DNA of 64,000 nt from Sceloporus undulatus (Eukaryota > Chordata > Lepidosauria > Squamata > Phrynosomatidae), in NCBI RefSeq assembly GCF_019175285.1, contig NC_056528.1, forward strand, positions 43,769,090-43,833,089, written 5' to 3'. Each line of letters opens with the position of its first letter. The first letter of the stretch is position 1. A program made the translations under genes and the position numbers. Shown piece by piece: positions 63,189 to 64,000 of this stretch. The notes under the pieces are model-generated. The model was not told the DNA's origin and searched no databases. It worked only from the letters and a program-made list of their open reading frames with translations.

Positions 63189-64000
63189 TTGAAATTTAAA
63201 AGCTAAATTTGAACGGAAATGTAGCCAAGCATAAGAAGAATACCACTTAGTGAATATTACCCACTGCATACTTTAACCTGGGCCCTTCCACGGTCATGTA
63301 TTCCATCTAGGAAACTGCATCCTGCCACCAGAAGGTTTACCTGTCCCCCGTATAACATATATTTTATACCATGTCACCTTGGGCATGTGACAGTCAAAAT
63401 GTAAAACCGGCAAAATGACAGCAGAGTAATTCATTGAGCAAAGCTGCATAAGTTAAACCACTAACAACCAAGCTGTAAATTTCATGGCCTGCCTACAGCT
63501 TTTGTGGTGGTTCAAAAACCCAACAATCAAACAATTAGATTTGCAATCTTTTAATGTAAAAAAGTAACAACTTTTTAAAATCAACTTTGGTACACTGGTC
63601 TAAAAATGGGAGGAGAAAATAATGATTTGCATTACCCCAAAACACAAGAGCAATGTGCACAGCTCCCAACATGAATATGTGACCAAAAGCATACAGATTT
63701 CGACTTTCTCAAGACTTCTGCCTCAAGATGTTTTCCCCCACTATTCTCTTGGGATGGCACATGTGGCTAATGTCCCTTTTAAGATAGGAAATGTTCTGAA
63801 AAACTTAGACCACACAAAGAAAAGTTGAGCTTGTAAAGAACAGGTTAGGGAAATAAGACCATCAGCAGACTCAGAACGAAAACCTCGTTTTTGTAAAACA
63901 AAACTGCCATTTGTTTTTTAAAAATGCCAGAAGGAAGTGGTGCCCTAAGACTCTTGTATCTGAATTTACTCACTGAAGAGTCAAGGCAAGTACAAGGGAT
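63189..64000. other. Intergenic, nothing recognised
   Basis: In human the next gene (DKC1) converges on MPP1 from the other side, so an end of a minus-strand gene could be near. I see only an isolated minus-strand ATTAAA near 63550 and no exon. Confidence 0.4.

Noticed and set aside
63189-64000. 3' end of a convergent DKC1-like gene
   Set aside because: Expected from human gene order, but no exon or coding similarity is visible before the window ends.

Overview
The window is vertebrate nuclear DNA, most likely from a squamate reptile and probably an iguanian lizard. The host genes are ordinary amniote genes. The repeats are a squamate mixture: a Sauria SINE, a 5S-rRNA-derived SINE, several tRNA SINEs, 5'-truncated CR1 and L2 LINEs, RTE/Bov-B remnants, many small hAT-like and foldback elements and very long microsatellites. 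The species assignment is an inference from this repeat content.

Three syntenic genes lie on the + strand in the order known from human Xq28 (F8, SMIM9, MPP1). Bases 1-16835 hold the last 13 coding exons of coagulation factor VIII (F8), from the end of the big B-domain exon (exon 14) to the stop codon. They encode the a3 acidic peptide, A3, C1 and C2. Eleven complete internal exons can be compared with the human gene; all have the human length except exon 15, which is one codon longer. SMIM9 has three coding exons (27930-28152, 29269-29398, 31541-31556), the last contributing only 16 coding bases. MPP1 (p55, a MAGUK scaffold) is complete in 12 coding exons from 33896 to 61981. It encodes 466 residues, the same length as human MPP1, with PDZ, SH3, HOOK and guanylate-kinase-like parts. 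Its first intron starts with GC instead of GT.

Between F8 and SMIM9, at 22599-23474, is an uninterrupted 291-codon frame. It has a signal peptide, a death-fold-like domain, one membrane helix and a microsatellite-encoded Gly/Glu tail, and resembles transmembrane and death-domain proteins (TMDD1-like). It is not part of the familiar mammalian gene order here and is the most unexpected coding item.

The remaining sequence is introns and intergenic DNA full of old repeats. Notable pieces are: a 1.3-kb TA/TG array made of dyad-symmetric units just upstream of MPP1 (with a 10-N gap); a 41-bp minisatellite in MPP1 intron 1; a GATA/NF-E2 motif cluster in the same intron that may be an erythroid enhancer; two dispersed repeat families whose RNA has a hammerhead-ribozyme-like core; a foldback element with about 150-bp arms; and a retrotransposon fragment with perfect 14-bp target-site duplications. 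No retroviral, LTR or Polinton copies were recognised. The last 0.8 kb contains no gene that I can identify.
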